Shown here: positions 43,789 to 56,354 of the stretch, piece after piece
Numbering within the stretch: position 1 is the first letter of the stretch
Layout: each line of letters opens with the position of its first letter
The notes under the pieces: generated by a model
Told to the model about the DNA's origin: nothing
The model's input: the letters and a program-made list of their open reading frames with translations, nothing else
Databases searched by the model: none
From: Liopterus haemorrhoidalis
Lineage: Eukaryota; Arthropoda; Insecta; Coleoptera; Dytiscidae
NCBI GenBank assembly: GCA_963971575.1
Contig: OZ020613.1
Location: 48,850,250 to 48,914,249, forward strand
DNA length: 64,000 bases
Direction of reading: 5' to 3'
Translations under genes and position numbers: made by a program

Positions 43789-44927
43789 CAGAGGTCGCCA
43801 AAGTGGTCTATATAGACCCCCAGGGGTCTATTTAACAAATGCGGGGGTCGATCTGAGCCAGGGGGTCGAATGAGGGTCGATCCGAATCGAAAGGGTCGAT
43901 TGGGGGTCGAAGAAAAAACAGTTCTTAATACGCAAATCACACATACCTAATTGAGTATGTAAAATTTGTGAATGTTTTTATAATTGACTTAATATCAGTT
44001 TCTTTATAGAACATAAATTAATAAATGTATATTTATTCGAGTGAAACAAGTATTTACGTACCAGCGCGCAGTGGCACGAACTCTGCACTTCTGGTTTATA
44101 GGTCATATGCATATGTGCGCTTATCAGTATTTTTCAAATCTGCGACAATTAGAAATAAATGAAGAAGACTTGGTAATATATACAAGTCATCTTCAAAAAT
44201 TGAGCGACGTTTTAAATTGCGCTTTGTTGATTTGGAAAACATTGACATCCCAGATTGGATTATTGCGCCATTTTCTGCTCAAATTGAAAACGTGGACATC
44301 AACCTGCAAGATGAGCTTGCTGAATTATTATCGGACCTTGAAGCAAAGATGCTTCTTAAAAATTTAACAATAAGCAAATTTTGGACAAATATAAATATAA
44401 TGCAAAAATATGTAAAACTTTACGAAATAGCTCAGCCATTTATGCTAGCATTTCCAAGGTCCTATATGGTTGAAGCCGGTTTCAGTCACGTAAATTCAAT
44501 CTTAACTAAGTACAGAAATAAATTAAATGTTATTATGTTGAGCTTCGAGGGGATTTAAGATTAAAATTGACCAATTTTGAACCTAATATAGCGAACCTTG
44601 CAAAAAAACACCAGACATACCCATCTCATTGATTAAGAAGCAATAAATCTGTAGTTACTTTACTTATTATTTCTACTTATTTATAATTACTTATTATTTA
44701 ATAAATATTAAGGTATTTAAATTTCAACATTAATATATTTTTCATAAAACTATTGTTACACAATGTACTATTACTTTAATAAATGTTTAAAATCATAAAA
44801 TAAATGTACAAACACAGTATCTAATAGCTTTTTATTTTAATTAAATGAAAATTACTTTTATGGGGGTCGATGGAGATTTCGAAAAATTATATAGGGGTCG
44901 ATGATCAAAAAAGTTTGGCGACCCCTG
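43789..44927. mobile_element. hAT element inserted in the Penelope element
   Basis: The ends CAGAGGTCGCCAAA and, inward from the right, CAGGGGTCGCCAAA are flanked by an 8-bp duplication with one change: GTGTAGAG (43781-43788) and GTGTAAAG (44928-44935). GGGGTCGAT-like motifs repeat near both ends. Removing the element and one duplication restores the reverse-transcriptase reading across LYT-NVP. It carries only the C-terminal part of a transposase. Confidence 0.92.
44041..44632 (+). pseudogene. hAT (ZBED5/Buster-like) transposase C-terminus
   Basis: Two frames join by a frameshift near 44200: NLRQLEINEEDLVIYTSHLQ then FVDLENIDIPDWIIAPFSAQ, QDELAELLSDLEAK, FPRSYMVEAGFSHVNSILTK and, after another shift, RLKLTNFEPNI near 44570. 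VEAGFS-HVN-ILTK is the hAT dimerisation signature of ZBED5/SCAND3-like proteins. The N-terminal BED finger and the catalytic Asp residues are missing. Confidence 0.8.
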
Positions 44928-46147
44928 GTGTAAAGTGATTCTACATCAAGTGAAAGCAATATGTGATTATTGGGGATACTGAAATTTCTGACCTGTTTGA
45001 CAAACTCAAAACTATTTTTAATATTACTATTAGTGAGACCTACGATGTAAGATAGAATATTTGCTAAAAACTTAGACATTTTGTAGGTCGATGAATCTAT
45101 ACTTGAAACAATGGGTCTAAGTGGAACATTAACTTTGTGAATCTTCGGTAAGAAGTAGATACGTGGGGCATTGGCATTGGTGATTAGAAGACCATTTTTG
45201 TTTTTTTCGTTGATGGATTTGTTATTAAACCATGATTTGATAATTGAATTATTTTCGTTTTGGAGTTTATTGGTAGGGTTACTTTTAATTTGTTTGTAAG
45301 TGTCAACTTCGTTCAACAATCCGTTGGCTTTGTTAATGTATTCTTGTTTATCCTGAATTACTGTGACATTCCCTTTGTCAGCTTTACTAACTATAATCTC
45401 CGGGTGTTCTTTTAAGAAAATTTTAGTATCTTTGTTTAATTTTTGAAAAAAGCCTATATTATCATTTTTAATTTTTTGATTTTTATTCCGGTTAATGGGC
45501 GTTTTTGTGTAACTGGTTACTTTATCCCTGAGATTCTGACCATCTTCAATTTGGTATTGGGAGATGGCAGTTTCAGTGCATTTTATTATATTGTTTACTG
45601 TTGATTGTTTAAGATTCGGTTGTTCGAAGTTAAATTTAGGTCCTAGGCTTAGACATAATTCTACATTAGTGGGCAGAGCTGTATTGGAAGTGTTCCTTAT
45701 CCATTTATCTTGTATTTTTAGGGGAGGTTTATTTTGCTGTTCAATCTGGTCATGTTTTTTAATTTGTTTATCTTTAATTTTCAAAAAAGGTTGTTAAATT
45801 TAAGGTCAGTATGTTTAAAATATTGGTTGGTATTGAAATTACTGCTGTCAAAGGATAAAATTTTGTTGTGTAAATAAATTAATTTTCTGTCTAATCTGTT
45901 CAAATTATAAATACTATCTTCAATTTCAATGTTAAGAACACTTACCTTGAACATTTTTAGGGCGTTCTTGTATCGTTTGACTTTCCAGAGATGTTGTACG
46001 CCGCTGTGGTTCATATTGTTGATGAACTTGGGAAGATGTTTTCCTGCGCGACACCTCAACAGGAAGTTTCTCCGGTTTTTGGCCTTGATATATTTCGTTC
46101 TTGTTTTTTCGTATGTGGTGATAAAACGGTAGTTGGTTCCAACTTTA

Positions 46148-46191
<44 letters not shown>

Positions 46192-46417
46192 AAGTTCTTC
46201 CTTACAAAACAAAACCATAATTCTTTTTATTTAATTTTGGGATGTTGAATACTATTCTATTTTCCAGAAATTATTTTCGTTTCCGTTTTGATATATTAAA
46301 AAAGTATCTATAATTTGTGTAGCTGAAATCTCGTTTACTTCTTATACATATTTACCATTAAAACTAAAAATGTTTTATGCTTATTTTTCCTTTTATACAT
46401 ATTTTCTCTTATAACTG

Positions 46418-46525
46418 ATCAACAATAATCGCCCTTAATTTTGTCATCCCAATGTCCTGAATATCTGCGTTTCAAATCCATAAGATTTTGGCGAAAGCGC
46501 TCGCCATGCTCATCACTTGAAAAAA
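46418..46525 (-). pseudogene. Fragment of an unnamed insect repetitive protein
   Basis: The minus strand reads SSDEHGERFRQNLMDLKRRY, SGHWDDKIKGDYC then a stop. I recognise the pattern SDEHGERFHQDI-------Y-G-W----M-DYCW from repetitive, probably transposon-derived insect proteins, but I cannot name the family. Only about 36 residues remain. Confidence 0.5.
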
Positions 46526-46529
46526 CTGT

Positions 46530-47468
46530 GGGAAAAGGTCCAAAAAAGAATACAGAAAATTATTTTTCAGTGTTGTTAGTGCTGATTTAATGATTTTATT
46601 TATATTTTTTTATATAATTAAAATATATAATTTAAATAATTTGAATTACATGACTTCACAATCAAACGATTAACTGGTGAAAAGAGATTAAAAACGAAAC
46701 ATTATATATTAAAAAACAATTAGGGTTAAATAATATAAAGGATCTACTTTTTATCATTGTATGTCGGCACTAAAATTCGGTAAGCGTCCATTCATTATAA
46801 CTTTGTAGCTGTCAAATTCATTACAACTAAATTTGGTGACAACTAGATTGAATTTGTTTTAAGTTAACAGCAAGTTATATCTAGTTTAAAAGTTAATTGT
46901 TATAAATAAAATAGATTTATGAATGAATTTTGCAATCGGGTAAAGGTAACGTTGTATGTCAACAAGGATCGGGATATACTAGAAAGAAAAAATTGTTCGT
47001 TCCGACAGGCAAAGTGTTTGGATGAATACAATTCGATTTTTTGCGGTAATCAGACGATTTCAAATATTTCCAGGCTTCTGATTGGCCAGTTGGACGAACA
47101 TATCTAAGGATACGTTCTAGCTCTACGGAGCAGAAACCTGAGTTCTTAGAGTGTTCCAGCTCCTATGTACATACTTTATTACAATTCTTCCATTTAAATC
47201 ACTTGCTACTCATCTGTTTTCACCCATGAGATATAATTTTTGATGAAGATAACATTTAGATAGCTTTCTATTGCTGGCTTACCTCGTATGTATAAAATAG
47301 CCATTGCAGGAGAGTTAAAAGACTGGGAATTTTGCCAACAGGTATAACGAGTGAAAAAATCTGAAAATGATGAAAAACGTACGAGGTTTTAGAAGTAAAC
47401 CAACGATATGGTGAAAATGCATAGGACCATGGCACCATGGTCATGTATGTATATTCATTATTTAACTG
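46530..47468. other. 3' flank of zinc-finger gene 4, nothing recognised
   Basis: AT-rich DNA; the 62-codon frame at 46919-47107 has no motif. It ends at the gene 4 stop codon. Confidence 0.4.
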
Positions 47469-48817
47469 TTAACATGTGAGATTCTCCCCACAGTGTATTC
47501 GTTTGTGAATAATAAGATTAGCTGATTGGGTAAATGCTTTATTACATTGAGCACATTTGAATGGTTTCTCCCCAGAGTGTATTCGTTTGTGAGTAATGAG
47601 ATTTACTGACTGTGAAAATGCTCTATAACACTGATCACATGTGAATGGTTTCTCTCCAGAATGTATTCGTTTGTGAGAAACGAGATATGATAATTGGGAG
47701 AATACTTTATTACACTGATCACATTTGAATGGCTTCTCTCCAGAGTGTATTCGTTTGTGTCTAATGAGAGACGATGGATCTGAAAACGCTTTACTACATT
47801 GCTCACATTTGAATGGCTTCTCTCCAGAATGTGTTCTTTTGTGTCTAATTAGAGATGTTAATTCTGAAAATGACTTATTACACTGATCACAATTGAATTG
47901 TTTATCTCCAGAATGTATTCGTTTGTGTCTAATAAGAATTCTTAGGTTTGAAAACGCACCATTACACTGATCACATTCGAATGGCAATTCATCAGAATGT
48001 GTTCGTTTATGATTTATGAGATCGGCTGATCGTGTAAATGCTTTATCACACTGATCACATTTGAATGGTTTTTCCCCAGAATGTATTAGTTTGTGTCTAA
48101 GAAGTGATGTTCGGTCTGAAAATGGTCTATTACACTGGTCACATTTAAATGGTTTCTCTCCAGAATGTGTTCGTTTGTGCGAAACAAGATATGCTGACTG
48201 TGAGAATGCTTTATCACACTGATCACATTTGAATGGCTTCACTTCAGAGTGTATTCGTTTGTGTCTAATGAGAGTTGATTGATCTGAAAATGCTTTGTTA
48301 CACAACTCACATATGAACGGCTTATCTCCGGAATGCATTCGTTTGTGAGTTGCGAGATGGGCTGCTCGTGAAAATGCTTTATTGCACTGATCACATTTGA
48401 ACGGTTTCTCTGCTGAATGTATTCGTTTGTGTCTAATAAGAGATGTTCGGTCGATAAATGCTTTATCACACTGATCACATTTGAATGGCTTCTCTCCAGA
48501 ATGTATTCGTTTGTGAATAAGGAGATGACTTGATTGTGTAAATTTTTTATCACATTGATCACATTTGAATGGTTTGTGCCCAGAATGTATTCGTTTGTGT
48601 CTAGTGAGAGTTCTTGGGTCTGAAAATGCTTTTTCACAGTGCTCACATTTGAATGGTTTTTCTCCAGTATGAACTTGCTTGTGTATATTAAAATAACTAG
48701 ATGAGAAACACTTCTTACATATATTACACTTTCTTGATTTTCTTTTGGTTTGCTTAATCTTGTTAACATTCTTCGACTCACAGCTCACATCTGCACTGCT
48801 GGAAGATGTTTCAATCT
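47469..48817 (-). CDS. C2H2 zinc-finger gene 4, 15-finger terminal exon
   Basis: An acceptor TTTTACAG precedes the exon, which opens in phase 1 with EIETSSSSADVSCESKNVNK, clearly related to the spacer of genes 1-3. Fifteen fingers follow, from [18 protein letters not shown] to FKCAQCNKAFTQSANLIIH, all with complete ligands, and the protein ends CGENLTC. Finger 1 has the normal HTGEKPF linker, unlike genes 1-3. The frame runs open into the upstream intron to 48875, but the ATG there lacks the family start. The nearest compatible upstream exons are at 55048-55188 and 55617-55760 (phase 1). The start exon was not found. It is probably a DNA-binding regulator with a longer recognition site than its relatives. 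Confidence 0.88.
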
Positions 48818-49239
48818 CTGTAAAATAAACTAGTATAAATAAATGATACAGTAGTATTGATGCGAATTTATTCATTCCCGCAATGCCTGCGCGAGCATGT
48901 TTGTAACATGCGAAATTAGATTAATTTCCTTTTAACTAACAATATCGAACTCCATAGTAGTATATAGTAGTATGAGAAAAAATAATTAATTATCTGGCCA
49001 ACGAAAAAATTGCACATTGCTACGTTTCTTAATATAATTGAAAATGTTACTTTAAATGCGTTTTAATATATTTTGAGATATACTAGAGGGTAACGAGATG
49101 AAAACATGCGAACCCGATTAAAAACTAAGCTTTATTTACGCAAAAAAAGCAACATCAAAGACTTCAGTAACAAATTTTGGTAATGTTTAATTTTCATGTC
49201 AGTGCTAAAATAAGGGTGATACATCAAGTTTAATAACGC
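48818..49239. other. Upstream intron of gene 4, nothing recognised
   Basis: AT-rich DNA between the finger exon and the Tc1 remnant. No small acidic exon is seen here. Confidence 0.45.
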
Positions 49240-50250
49240 GTATTGTTTCCTCGAATTCTCGGTACATCTACGAGACGTTCTGGCATATTTCGCAGAATTA
49301 GGTTAGGGATGTTGCATGATTTCTCACTCTTTGCTAAGGGCTACTTTTAACCACCTAATGATTAGGGGCAATAGTACCCGATATCGACCTGTTCATTGTT
49401 TCCTCTTTCTTCGCTTAAGGCTTCCTTTAACTTCTAAATAATTTGGGGCACCGCTACCAGATGTCAAACGCATTGGCCAAATATACCATAAAGGTGTTTG
49501 ATTGGGTTAACACCTGGACTGTGAGTGGGCCACAGTAATTGGCGAATTCCCACTTCATCAAGAGATTAGTTCACTATTCGCATTACACATGGATGTGAAC
49601 TATAAGGCATTAAGGTAAAATTATTGTCCATGTATAAATAATAAGGCATGATGCGATTTTTTAAATAGTCCTTGATATATCATTCTACAATCAAAGCACC
49701 GAATTCAATCAAATTAAGTTCGGTACAAACGTGCATTGCCACCAAGGCATACACCGTAATGATACAGCTACGGAATGCGGATGCTGCATGTCGGAAACTA
49801 ATCACAGTGCTAACTGAACAGGCGTTCGCGCAAACCTGGATTGTAAACTGAACTACGACTCATCAGTGAATAATTTGTTGCTCCAGTCTGCATCCAGTTA
49901 GTTCAAGTGTTCATGAGCAAACCACAGTCTTTCAACTCGATGATTTGGGAGCAAAGCTGAGCACCTTACAGGTCTTCTCGATATAAATTCTTTTTACCTC
50001 AACCTGCTCTGGATAATTGGTGGTGAAACTGCCAAATTTCTGCGAGAAAAGTTGTGGGCAAGCCGTGATTACGCAGAACAGCTAGGGTAAGAATCGATTT
50101 TCTCGAACACCTGTGGCTCGCGGATGACTTGAACCAGATTTTCTTGTGTAAGGACCAGTTTCCTAATGACGGTTTATATCGTAATTAATTATGCTTTTTG
50201 CTACACCCAAAACGCCAGCGACATATGAATACTGCGGTCATCTTCATATA
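49240..50250 (-). pseudogene. Decayed Tc1-like transposase
   Basis: Pieces in different minus-strand frames line up in Tc1 order: GPYTRKSGSSHPRATGVREN, VLRNHGLPTTF, LFTDES followed by FSLQSRFART (second catalytic segment), SLDEVGIRQLLWPTHSPGVN and NPIKHLYGIFGQCV (WP--SPDLNPIE). Many frameshifts and stops. Ends were not resolved. Confidence 0.75.
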
Positions 50251-50819
50251 ACGACGAAGCTTATGCAACGTCTTCGGATAGCATTTTAATTTTATTTCTT
50301 AATTTATTGCAAAAAAAAAAACAGAGTTGAGAAATATTTAAGAACGGTAACGAATGCCCAAAATTTTATTTTCATAACGAGTCACTTGCGGATATTATTT
50401 TTTGTTCCAGCCCGCTTGTTAGTATCAATAAATATTATGCATACTTGTCAAAATGTAATCAAAACCAAACTTTTGAAATACAAAAAATTGTTTAAAATGC
50501 GTTGTCATTAAATTATCGCTAGCATATTTTCTGTAATGTCTTACAATTATAAAAACATATATGTATTTATAATAATTATATACCTAGCTTTGCCATAAAT
50601 ACTGCTGTAAAGTTTTCAGTGAAATTCCACAAGCTGCTTAAAGATATTTTAATTTTCTTTTAGCCCATAATACATGCATGCATCTTAAATAAAAAACACC
50701 AATCAGTTTTCAAAATGACCACTTCTGGTCGTTACACAGCACTTAAGTCTCTGCGGCTACAATAAAGGGGTTCTTGAAAAGATTTTTGATATTGAGGAGA
50801 GTTTAACCGCTAGAAAGAC

Positions 50820-51075
50820 ATGGTATGTGTTACAAGATCACAAGAAGCTTTTGAGAAAGCGCCACCGATCCAGAATGGTCATTACCTTGCCACAGTTATA
50901 GTTTGGTGGGGAGGGGGCTATGACGATATCAATATGCTAAATTTTTACGAGAAATGGGTTAAAACGTGGGTCAAAGTGTACTAGAAAACCATGTTCAAGA
51001 CGATAGTTAAATAATTGAACAACTCCCACTTCGCTTATCACCAATGGACCATCCAGAAAGATTTAACTAAAAGTA
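50820..51075 (+). pseudogene. Tc1/mariner transposase fragment
   Basis: The plus strand reads VWWGGGYDDINMLNFYEKWV, KTWVKVY, a stop, KTMFKTIVK, then LNNSHFAYHQWTIQKD. This matches the order MVWG-vsy-G---L-F-ekGVKtna-vYq--vLe-iVKPLnn--f---W-FQQD of one arthropod mariner group. It is short and broken. Confidence 0.68.
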
Positions 51076-51519
51076 TTCCATAATTTTAAATTTCCTATTA
51101 GAAATCATAGTTCAAAATAAATTAATTAAAACACAACAAAAAGTATTGTTATTGAAGTAGTAATTATTCTAGTATAATATAGATATAAGGCAACACTTAG
51201 AAAATAATCCGTAACTAATTAAATACCAACTGCGCCACTAACTGATAGATTTTTTGTGAAAAATATACACAAGAAATTACAATTACAAAGAGTAATTTAT
51301 TCAGTATAATTATTATTTTACATGATTGTACACTTTTTTGTTTTATTTTCTCCATTATTTCTATCTTCTCTTTTTTTGATCTTCATCTTCATTAAATAAA
51401 ATATTTTCTGGAAAAGTTTTTTCGCAGTAATGTTTAAATAGTTTAAAAAGTCATACAAATCCTTGTTGATAACTCTCGGAAGTTCTCGAAGATGATTATG
51501 TTTTGTATGTTTTCAAAAA

Positions 51520-51881
<362 letters not shown>

Positions 51882-52234
51882 TCATAGTACCTCAGTAATG
51901 AGGCTAACTGACTGAAGAAAAAAGGGAATCCTTCTTTACCAGCCTTCTTGGTTGTAATATTTATTTCTCTAGTACACGCATATTTCTTTTCACTACAGGT
52001 GTAAAGTTATCTGTCGTAATCAATGTCTGAATTTGATCTCTCATTTGATAGGTACAATATCAATCAAATGTTAGTCACGCAGCTTTCACTAATTTTATTT
52101 TCGGGCCAACGACGATTTTCAATTAGTCTCAAGATTGGAATCATCTTTGAAAATTCAAAGCCAGCTACCTTTATTTTATAGGGTTGCTATTTCCAAGCAA
52201 TTCTCATCCGCCAAACATAATCGGATACAGCATT

Positions 52235-52450
52235 GATAGGCAGAGCTATGGAGTCAGCACAACTGTTGACTCCGACTTCGAAATTTTTATAACCACCCAC
52301 TCCGACTTCGGAATTTTATGTACCGCTACTCCGACCTTCCTCTCTTCCCGTTATATGAGTTGGCACAAAGAACTGTCGACTCCGACTGGGGAATTTTTGA
52401 TACCACAGATTCCAACTCCACCAATTTTAGTTTACCGGAGTAAACTAAAA
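52235..52450. repeat. ACTCCGACTTCGGAATTTT minisatellite
   Basis: Four to five degenerate units of ACTCCGACTTCGGAATTTTT separated by TATAACCACC-like spacers. The open frame at 52184-52501 follows the repeat and is not a gene in my view. Confidence 0.75.
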
Positions 52451-52610
52451 TTGCTATCAACTCTGTCTCTACCTGTTAATAGGAAGATAAAACATCTTTA
52501 GTGTCACATGAGTTTCGAATTAAGTGAGACCTTTCTCTAAAATGAGTTGCAAAATCACAACAGAATATTTCATTGCAATATCTTTAAGTGCTGATACCAA
52601 TTTTCATTTT

Positions 52611-55600
52611 TTAATTACAATCTTGCCTTTCATTTGGTTCTATTTCTTTACTCATTTTACTTACATGTGTCTTCAGTCTTTGGGTTTGTTTTTCTTTTAT
52701 GATCTTTCTCATCCTTTTCTTAAGATTTAAACGTTCTTTAAACTTGTCATTTTTAATATTTTCATGTACAACTCCTGTTTCGGAACCGTAAGTATTATTT
52801 TCTTCCTGATATTTAGAAATAGTATCTATTCGTGACACCCACCTTTTAAAGGAGTCTTCTCCAAGATCCAGAGTGTTTAAGAAAAACTTCCGACAGACTT
52901 TGACTTTATAACCAACATCATTTTCAAGCATTATGTCATGACCTTCAAGTTTCAGACATTTGAATTTTGTTTCTGATCGCCTTTTCAAAATATTTCTTGA
53001 GCTTACTAAAGCTTTAACATAGTTTTGTTTTTCTTCCCATGTAGTTAGCGACTGCCAGAAGTAGCTGAATATTTGATGTCGTTTTTCATTTGATATTGAT
53101 CCACATAAAAATGACATCGCGCTTTTTTGTGAAGTAAGATTGTGATTACATCGTGATTTTAATTTTCTAGCTTGTTTTGCAGTTCTGCCTGTTATTTTAT
53201 TTCCAACTCTTTTGTAGCCTATATACTCTTTACCTTCTGCTCTTTTCTTCATCTGAACTTGCCGAGACTTGATTGCAAGTGGAACTTCTTGCAGCTTGTC
53301 ATGCTTTGTGCCGGCATCCTCTTGAACATCTATAATAATTTCCTTCTTACTGACACCATTTTGCTCTGATACTAAAATTAAAACATTATTTCAGAAAATT
53401 GTTGTCTCTCAAGCAGAGCTGGGCATGTATTTATGTTGATGTATTTAAATACATTGATCAGGTACTACTTTTCGTTCCTCAATCTACATTTTAAGAGCTT
53501 TTTTTTTGATACCACAAAATATATTTTAAAAGTATAATTTTTTTGACACAAAAATTTCAATATGTCTCGAAAACTATTCCGGTTCCCGTCAAAGTACACT
53601 GTTGTGATTTGTTTCAGATTTTTAGACCAACCTTTATTAGAAATGTTGCTCTGGCCCCCAGTTGGTCCCCCTAGAATTGCTTGGAAAAAAAAAATATATT
53701 TTCGAAGTGAGGACCCTTTTTTTTAGGTCATTACTTGTATTTTCATATGTAAACGATAAAAAAATATTTCCTGTCCCCCCAAATTTTACTCAAAATTTTT
53801 TGCCCCCCCCTGATTTTCAGAGCTAGCGCCGCCACTGTTGTGACAGCGTACTGAAAAGGGTCAAACTCATTGCTCTAATTGTGTAATTTATTTTAACTTA
53901 TAAAAATGTTAATTAAAATAACAGCATTAAGTCCATATATTTTAAATTATAATGCTTATTTATTTCTACTAGTAGTATTTATTCAGTTATCAATAGTTAA
54001 AAAAAAAACAAATTCCATAAATCAATTTGAAAGAATACTAGTTAACTCATATTAATTCTCATAATGAGTGGTATAACTACAATGTCTTAGACGACCAGTA
54101 ACTTTTTGAATTTCTACCTCACCTACCCGACCTCACTAGGAATTTGGATAGTCCTAAACGCCTTCCCTTGAATTTTAGAATCTCCCCGCCTACACCTGAA
54201 TTTTTGAATTCCCCTCTGTTTAACTTAAAGTCTTGAACTCCCACCGTCTTCATTTAAATTCTGGATTCGCACATCTTTATCTGACTTTATGAAATTCCTA
54301 TCGGCTTCACTTGAATTTTTAATCAGCCCCACTGTCTTTACTTAAATTTTTTAATTTCCACCACCGGTTTCACTTGATTTTTAATACCTTCCCCAATGGC
54401 TTCACTTGAATTTTTGAATTCCCCGGACTTACTTAAAGTATGAAACCCCCCACCATCTTCACTTAAATTTTGGATCCCCAACTTCACCTAAAGTTATGAA
54501 TTTCTCCACGTCTTAACTTGAATTTTTGAATTTGCCCCACTTACCTAACTTGAACTTTGGATCTTAAGATTTGATGGAAGATGGCAGTATCTTCACCTGA
54601 ATTTATGAGTTCCCCACCGACTTCATTTGAATTTTTAATTCCCCACTGTCTTAACTTGAATTATTGAATTTCCCGCTAGTTTCATCGATTTTTAATCCCC
54701 TCCCCATTGTCTTCAATGCATTTTTGAATTCGCCCCAGGTTTAATAGAAGTTTTGAACCACATACCGTCTTTATTTAAATACTGGATCTTAAGATTTGGT
54801 GGAAGTTGGGAGCATCTTCACCTGAATTTATGAATTCCCCACCGACTTCATTTGAATTTTTAATCACCTACTGTCTTTACTTGAATTTTTGAATTTTCCG
54901 CCAGATTCGCCCGATTTTTAAACTCATCCCCATTGTCAATTCCCCCCGATTACACTTGAAGCTTCCCCGTCCCTGCTCATGGCCTTAAATTTTATTTCTT
55001 AGCCCAAAATTATAGTTACACCACTGCTTATAATTTTGCTCATTTACCTTTATGCGAAAACTTTGGCACTCCGACAGGCAGTATATCATGACAGGAATTT
55101 GGGAAAACTTTAATAGCATCTAAACAATTAATGTTTTTGTTCCTGGTAGTGAGTGAACGCAATTCCACAATGCCAGGGTTCTCTGACACTAAAACAGAAC
55201 TTATTAGAAAACAATTCATAAGTAAATTTAACTGCTCAAAAGCTTTGAACTGATTCTTATAAAAATACTTACTTTTCTTTCCTGACAAAGCTATTTTCAC
55301 CAACATATTCGATCTTCTACTAAGTAAACTAACGAAATTCATGTGTAGTTCATTGAATTGAACCCGGCGATACCAAAAACAAATTTCTGAACATTTCGAC
55401 AGATAAAAGGTTTACATCTGAACAGTGACAAGATAAGCATTTTATTATCTCCCGATATTTACAATTTCCTAGTAAAACCGTTCAATAATTTTTTTTATCA
55501 GCCTTTAAAATACATTGTAAGACCATCCCATTCTTTTGTTTTTATTTATATTTTAAACTGGAATACTGGTATGGAAATATTTTAACTGACATACTAAAAT

Positions 55601-55760
55601 AAAATTGTTGTCTTACCTGTATCTTTTTCAGCTGCACTCTCCTCAAAATCACCGTCACCTCCGCATTCAGACTTGATGTAAATCTCCTCAGTCATGATAA
55701 TGTTAGTGTTGTAGTTATACTTGTTTCCAGTAGATGATGTTTCCCGAGATTGGCAGCTCT
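52611..55760 (-). CDS. Acidic-exon gene with a different terminal domain (3 exons seen, start exon missing)
   Basis: Exons 55760-55617, 55188-55048 and 53371-52611 join with GT-AG introns, all phase 1, in one open frame (about 348 residues). Exon A has ESCQSRETSSTG and EEIYIKSECGGDGDFEESAA (SUMO-type motif with acidic tail). Exon B starts VSENPGIVELRSLTTRNKN; exon C starts similarly (VSEQNGVSKKEIIIDVQED). Exon C then carries a basic, Cys-poor domain: RTAKQARKLKSRCNHN, RHQIFSYFWQSLTTWEEKQN, VKVCRKFFLNTLDLGEDSFK and a basic coiled-coil-like tail. This resembles an N-terminal module common in insect transposase-derived proteins, though I cannot name it. A short ATG frame upstream of exon A (55779) might serve as start; equally, exon 1 may lie further upstream. 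It may share exon A with finger exon 47469-48817. Confidence 0.6.
53458..53640 (+). repeat. Interspersed repeat R-A, copy 3 (partial)
   Basis: TTCGTTCCTCAATCTACATT, AAGAGCTTTTTTTTTGATAC and ATTTTAAAAGTATAATTTTT match copies 1 and 2, followed by GTTTCAGATTTTTAGACCAA. It lies in an intron of the acidic-exon gene. Confidence 0.55.
54070..54990. repeat. Degenerate minisatellite with higher-order unit
   Basis: Some 25 variants of ACTTGAATTTTTGAATTCCC separated by short C-rich spacers (CCCACCGTCTTC). A larger unit recurs with a period of about 227 bp: GGATCTTAAGATTTGATGGA (54556) and GGATCTTAAGATTTGGTGGA (54784), each followed by the same downstream series. It fills most of the intron between exons B and C of the acidic-exon gene. 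Confidence 0.85.
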
Positions 55761-56354
55761 CTACAATATTAATACTCATAGTTACTATTACTATGTCTAT
55801 GTTTCAAACTGTGATCTACAGTATCTTATAGTTTTCGAAAATACTATAAAATATTACGGCGAATCTTTGGTCCTATTCAAATTAATAGTATATAAATTTT
55901 TATTCGCAAGAACAAAGTTATCCGAGAACTGTACTCAAGACCGAATATCACAAGTTCTTTTGCGGTAAACGATTACAATGGATTGGAAACGTAATGAAGA
56001 AGAGTGTTCAAGATATTTGTATTTATGTGAGCAGCACTGTATATTATTGACAGTAATCCTATTAACTGAGCTGTATCTTATTTAGTATAAAGGACACAAA
56101 AGTGGATATAGCATATTAAACAACTGACACCCTTTTCATAATTTCAGCTATTGACTGTCTGATATAAACACACATACCTATGTGCAGTACTATAAGAGCA
56201 GCGTTGCCAGACGTCCCGATTTTTGCGGGACGTCCCGCTTTATGAACAAGAATAGATTGTCCCGCGCGGGACAGCTAAATTCACGAATTATTCAAAAAGA
56301 AATAAATCGTTGAGGTAAGATAATGCCGGCGTGCCGTACGGGAATTTGCAGGGA

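Larger units (their letters stand above)
42640..46150 (-). pseudogene. Penelope RT-GIY-YIG protein, interrupted
   Basis: The frame from about 46150 (FITTYEKTRTKYIKAKNRRN) shifts near 45785 into a second frame. That frame carries EIIVSKADKGNVTVIQDKQE, PRIYFLPKIHK, PLRPIVSSIDSSTY and LLSLDVESLYT (motif A Asp). The hAT insertion follows. The protein resumes with NVPIDLAIKIIENKW, THGCAMGSPLSSVVANL and YYRYVDDIILIYP (YVDD catalytic). The C-terminus has YEIPCGECSKSYIGTTQQ (GIY-YIG), then an in-frame TAA at about 42850, then KRIYQHKSDVR and KRMISEMLHI. Thus one frameshift, one nonsense codon and one insertion block expression. The GIY-YIG domain normally nicks target DNA. Confidence 0.88.
41975..46220 (-). 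mobile_element. Penelope-like retroelement split by a hAT
   Basis: A minus-strand Penelope-like element: N-terminal region, reverse transcriptase, GIY-YIG endonuclease and a 3' repeat arm with a hammerhead-like motif. A TA dinucleotide run follows an AGAACTTT motif at both outer ends (about 41972-41988 and 46149-46184), which suggests that the two ends are copies of the element's own terminal repeat. The hAT at 43789-44927 interrupts the reverse transcriptase. Downstream of the GIY-YIG region, about 500 bp of AT-rich 3' DNA follows. Confidence 0.85.
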
